Assembly (NCBI GenBank): GCA_014885115.2
Contig: WKLE02002435.1
Span: 1 to 23,533, forward strand
DNA from: Asterionellopsis glacialis
Lineage: Eukaryota > Bacillariophyta > Plagiogrammaphyceae > Rhaphoneidales > Asterionellopsidaceae
DNA length: 23,533 nucleotides
Direction of reading: 5' to 3'
Below are positions 20,446 through 23,533 of this stretch, piece after piece. Within the stretch, counting starts at the first letter, position 1, and the number at the start of each line of letters is the position of its first letter. Under the pieces are notes generated by a model. That model was not told the DNA's origin. It did no database searches and saw only the letters and a program-made list of their open reading frames with translations. Position numbers and translations under genes: made by a program.

Positions 20446-21606
20446 CTATTTTTCTTCTTCGTCGTCATCATCATCATCATCATCATCATCTTGATCTGTT
20501 TGAAAAAAGGTATAACTCAATGTAATGTTATTGACATGCGTCAATGCTGGATCAGATTCAAAATCTGGATCAATAAAGAAGAATACAGGCATATCAACTG
20601 TTTCACCTGGTAACAATCGTTGTTCTTCAAAACAAAAACATTGGATTTTATTAAAGTACAGGCCTGCCTTGGGTGGATGAACATTGTACGTGGCTACACC
20701 AGTGATGGCCTTGTCTTTTGATTTATTATGGACCGTAAAGAAACTCAAGGCTGTTTCACCTGGTACTACCTTGACATCCAATTGAGTCGGAACAAAGGTC
20801 CATGGTAATACATCCCCTACAGTTGAATCAAAACGAACTGTAATTAACTTTCCATTTGTGACGGGTTTTAATGATGCCAATTTAGCAGCAGCTTCTTCAT
20901 CTGTCCATGTATGGACATTGCCACCTACTTTATTTTTATTATTCGTTCCTGTCCATGGCAATGTCCTTGATGGAAATTGGTCCAATACGTATTTGACAAC
21001 ATTTTGAAGAATTCGTGATATACCTGTATCTTGTCGTTCTTGTGTTTGCGATGCCCATTCTTGCAAGGTAACACGTTGGGTCGTTCCACCAAATCCTGTA
21101 GCCTGACAAAACATTTTATACAAGGGTACGGATGCATATGTAGCACCCAATGCACCCATTACAGCTGCAGCAGCGTACCATGCCATTTGTACTGATCGTT
21201 CTTCTCGTGATAATCGATCTTGTTGTTTCGAACGACGACCAAAACGACGACTAAACCACGACATGTTGGATTGATTCTTTTCTTGATAATATTGATATGC
21301 ACGACGTTGTGCTTCTTCTTCTGGAGATGACGATGACGACGATGATGATGACTTGCATCGTTGTTGTACTTGACCATTCGAACGACAAGACCCTCGTGTT
21401 GTTGTTGTTGTTGTTGTATGTTTCGTATTTATTTGAATTGTTAAATTACGATTCCATGGCAATAATGCAAATCTATCATCAAGAAGTCTTGTTCTTTTTG
21501 ATACTAGTGTTTTTTGTTGTATTGGTGATGATGTGGTAATGACTCTAGTCATTCGACTCATGGACATGACCATCCTCATGGACGTTGTCGTCGTCGTCGT
21601 CGTCAT
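20446..21606 (-). CDS. COX11: Cytochrome c oxidase assembly protein COX11 (copper chaperone)
   Basis: A single exon encodes 386 residues from the first ATG. Residues 1-115 are a Thr/Ser-rich, Arg-containing extension with low-complexity runs, consistent with a mitochondrial presequence. A membrane helix is at about 141-162, followed by YASVPLYKMFCQATGFGG with Cys167. After a longer-than-usual insert (about 178-250) the beta-barrel copper domain follows: ITVRFDSTVGDVLPWTFVPT, VPGETALSFF, then YFNKIQCFCFEEQ with the paired Cys323 and Cys325. PVFFFIDPDF and ITLSYTFF complete the family signature. COX11 sits in the inner membrane facing the intermembrane space and helps insert copper into the CuB site of COX1. 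The C-terminus is an Asp/Glu run (373-385) encoded by a GAT-type microsatellite. The gene diverges from 22419-23189. Confidence 0.95.
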   Translation of the reverse strand: MTTTTTTTSMRMVMSMSRMTRVITTSSPIQQKTLVSKRTRLLDDRFALLPWNRNLTIQINTKHTTTTTTTRGSCRSNGQVQQRCKSSSSSSSSSPEEEAQRRAYQYYQEKNQSNMSWFSRRFGRRSKQQDRLSREERSVQMAWYAAAAVMGALGATYASVPLYKMFCQATGFGGTTQRVTLQEWASQTQERQDTGISRILQNVVKYVLDQFPSRTLPWTGTNNKNKVGGNVHTWTDEEAAAKLASLKPVTNGKLITVRFDSTVGDVLPWTFVPTQLDVKVVPGETALSFFTVHNKSKDKAITGVATYNVHPPKAGLYFNKIQCFCFEEQRLLPGETVDMPVFFFIDPDFESDPALTHVNNITLSYTFFQTDQDDDDDDDDDDEEEK

Positions 21607-22418
21607 TGTGGCGTTTGTTGTCCTTGTCTCTTTGTTACAAAATGTATATTATTATTATTATATCATGCATCATGATATTTATGATGATGCTGTGTGCATT
21701 GCAAGTCAGTCAGTCAGAGGTTTTCCTTCTTTTTTTTTTTGACAAACATTGCCTCGTCACGGTCGGTCGGTATAATACTACCAGACAGATAGACGAACAA
21801 CAAGACCTGTTTGATTTTTGGTTGTCCGTCTGTGGGTGGGTGCCTTTGTCATGTCAGATCCCTCTCTGCATATCGTGAACGAAAAGAAGTGATTATTCAG
21901 AGACCTTTAGTTACTGTACCTTCCTGTACAAAAATTAGAAGTACAATCCTACGAGAAGGAGGTTGAGGATGAAGGTACCGTACACGTGTAGACACAGTAA
22001 ACAAGTATATATATATCATTAACCCTAAACTTCCCACAATCAATATTAGAAAAGAAGAGGATACACACGGCGATGGCGCGACGCGCCTCAAACAAAAACA
22101 CACACACACACAAACGGTGCAGGAGATGTCAACAAAAAATGAAATATCCTTTCTCTAGAAAATTCAAACTACGCACAACAACATCAATAATCCTAAAACA
22201 CATCATCCCTCCCAAGTACAACAATACGTAAAGACTTATTATTGGTTCGTTCTGTCCTTTTTGAATTAAATTACAGTCTAAAGAATCCAAAACCATTACA
22301 ACAATAATCTTGTTGTTGTTGTTGTTCTTGTTGTTGTTTTTTCCTAAAAACAATTTGACATTCACAAACAAAAACAAAAACAAAAAAGAAACAACAATCG
22401 CATCATTACAATACCACA
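21607..22418. promoter_or_regulatory. Divergent spacer between COX11 and the right-end gene
   Basis: This 0.8 kb stretch must hold both promoters. It contains an ATT/TTA microsatellite (about 21646-21661), a tandem CGGT pair (21761-21769), GTAC motifs (21915-21984), a CA run (22100-22111) and a TTG repeat (22313-22337). A single telomere-like TAACCCTAAAC at 22020-22030 is too short to mean anything by itself. No RNA gene is recognised. Confidence 0.5.
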
Positions 22419-23189
22419 ATGTACAAGAAGAAGATGAATCAAATATCTCTTGTCCAATTCGTAGATACCCATCATATACATTCTTTCCATAGTAATAACA
22501 ACTCTACCTGTACGACAAAACAACAACAACAACCATACTGCTCAAGGAACAACAACAAAAGAATGAAAATCTCAAGTTATTTGAATATTCTCTTGTGTTT
22601 TATTCTTGTTTGTCAAAGTAATATATCATCATCATGTTGGTATTGTTTTGCTTTTTGTGATAACCAAAGAAGTAGTAGTACTCTAGTTTTTCGTCATGGT
22701 ATTACACGTACTACGACGACGACGACGACGACGACGACGACTATAGGACGTTCAACTAGTACATTATCTTTGTCTACTTTATCTCAAACTACTACATTAC
22801 CATTATTATTAGTTTCATCATCAAGACCAACAACTAGGAAACCAACAATTTCACATCCTTATCGTCCATCTGCAAATAATAATGGTATACAATTACAAGC
22901 TTTTCTGAATAATGATAATGACAATGAACCACAAGAAGACGATAGAGTAGCATCCTCTCTAGTGGACAACAATAATGATGTTACAAGTCCTACCCCTACA
23001 ACAACAACAACAACAACGACGACTACTACTACTGCAGTAGTAGCAGCAGCAGCCACAACAACAACAACAACGACAACATCTCCTCCAAATAAAGTATTCA
23101 AAGTCATGATGGGTTTAGGATTAGCATCCTTGGCATTTCTTTCGGCATTCATGATTGCATTTCTCATGACCACACCATCTATACATTAA
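22419..23189 (+). CDS. Unrecognised low-complexity protein with signal-like N-terminus and C-terminal membrane helix
   Basis: The frame is 256 codons from the first ATG. An alternative ATG at 22563 gives 208 residues. From that second start the protein begins MKISSYLNILLCFILVCQ, a good hydrophobic signal core, and reaches WYCFAFC, where A78/F79 resembles the Ala-Phe cleavage motif of diatom plastid preproteins. A Thr/Ser/Arg-rich, acid-poor stretch (82-155) could be the transit peptide and is followed by LQAFLNND, which looks like a mature start. Two poly-Thr tracts are encoded by ACA/ACG repeats. A single hydrophobic helix (about 226-250) precedes the short tail TTPSIH. I do not recognise a family. 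Because much of the frame is microsatellite, coding status is moderately supported only by the ordered hydrophobic segments. If real, a small plastid membrane protein is the best guess. Confidence 0.52.
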   Translation: MYKKKMNQISLVQFVDTHHIHSFHSNNNSTCTTKQQQQPYCSRNNNKRMKISSYLNILLCFILVCQSNISSSCWYCFAFCDNQRSSSTLVFRHGITRTTTTTTTTTTTIGRSTSTLSLSTLSQTTTLPLLLVSSSRPTTRKPTISHPYRPSANNNGIQLQAFLNNDNDNEPQEDDRVASSLVDNNNDVTSPTPTTTTTTTTTTTTAVVAAAATTTTTTTTSPPNKVFKVMMGLGLASLAFLSAFMIAFLMTTPSIH

Positions 23190-23533
23190 GCAACAACGAC
23201 GACGACAACAATATGTTTTTATATATCCTCTAATCTACTTTACCAAAACTACTTTTGGGATGTGGTTGGTAGAGACTTTATAGTAGTGTAATACGTACTT
23301 CACTGTCTAAAAATACAGTACAGTCTGTATACTATACAAAAAATCGTCTTGTTATATACATCATCATCATCATCATCCTTACACACCTACAATAACAACA
23401 AGAAGCACCACAAGAAGAAGCACTACCCTCCGCAACTTTACCTATAGCTACGGTATATCAACACTCGTTCCTGCTATACTATAGAATCTATATTAAACTT
23501 ATTTTGTGGTATATGTATGTATGGATACTATCG
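23190..23533. other. 3' flank of the right-end gene
   Basis: AT-rich DNA with CATCAT and ACA/GAAG microsatellites and short GTATAC-type palindromes. It contains no open frame of note and is probably 3' UTR and spacer running out of the window. Confidence 0.5.

Noticed and set aside
22018..22032. Telomere-like AACCCTAAAC (also at about 808-818)
   Set aside because: Less than two CCCTAA units, too short to be an interstitial telomere array.

Overview
This looks like nuclear DNA from a diatom (stramenopile). Intron-bearing genes use GT-AG splice sites. There is a Ty1/copia Gag relic of the kind common in diatoms. The gene set includes an ornithine carbamoyltransferase with a mitochondrial presequence and a vitamin B6 synthase (PDX1). 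A gene at the right end begins with what may be a diatom plastid-type leader. The species cannot be named from the sequence alone. Spacers are AT-rich with many microsatellites and GTAC-type palindromes.

Layout. 1-288 is the end of a copia Gag reading frame with a zinc knuckle, followed by CpG-poor relic DNA to about 1270. 1508-2925 (minus) is a UBE2S-type ubiquitin-conjugating enzyme. It diverges from a three-KH-domain RNA-binding protein (4434-7519, plus) across a 1.5 kb spacer rich in palindromes and TGACGT motifs. 9222-10752 (plus) is the E2 subunit of 2-oxoglutarate dehydrogenase. 12208-12858 (minus) is a small inner-membrane protein that resembles cytochrome c oxidase subunit VIIa. 13376-14629 is a strongly CpG-depleted, decayed repeat. 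15310-16650 (plus) is ornithine carbamoyltransferase. 17672-19243 (minus) is PDX1. 20446-21606 (minus) is COX11. 22419-23189 (plus) is an unrecognised low-complexity protein with an N-terminal signal-like segment and a C-terminal membrane helix.

I reconstructed six spliced genes by hand. Each has one intron (248-578 bp) close to its 5' end. In the 2-oxoglutarate dehydrogenase E2 and ornithine carbamoyltransferase genes the intron falls near the boundary between targeting peptide and mature enzyme. Four of the eight genes make mitochondrial proteins: a TCA-cycle enzyme, a likely COX subunit, a COX copper chaperone and a urea-cycle enzyme. They lie on both strands and do not form an operon. I see no tRNA, rRNA or CRISPR array and no clear new multi-gene system. 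The most distinctive items are the conserved APC/C-binding-like tail of the E2, the 5'-biased intron pattern, the palindrome cluster in the divergent promoter, and the CpG-depleted repeat relics.
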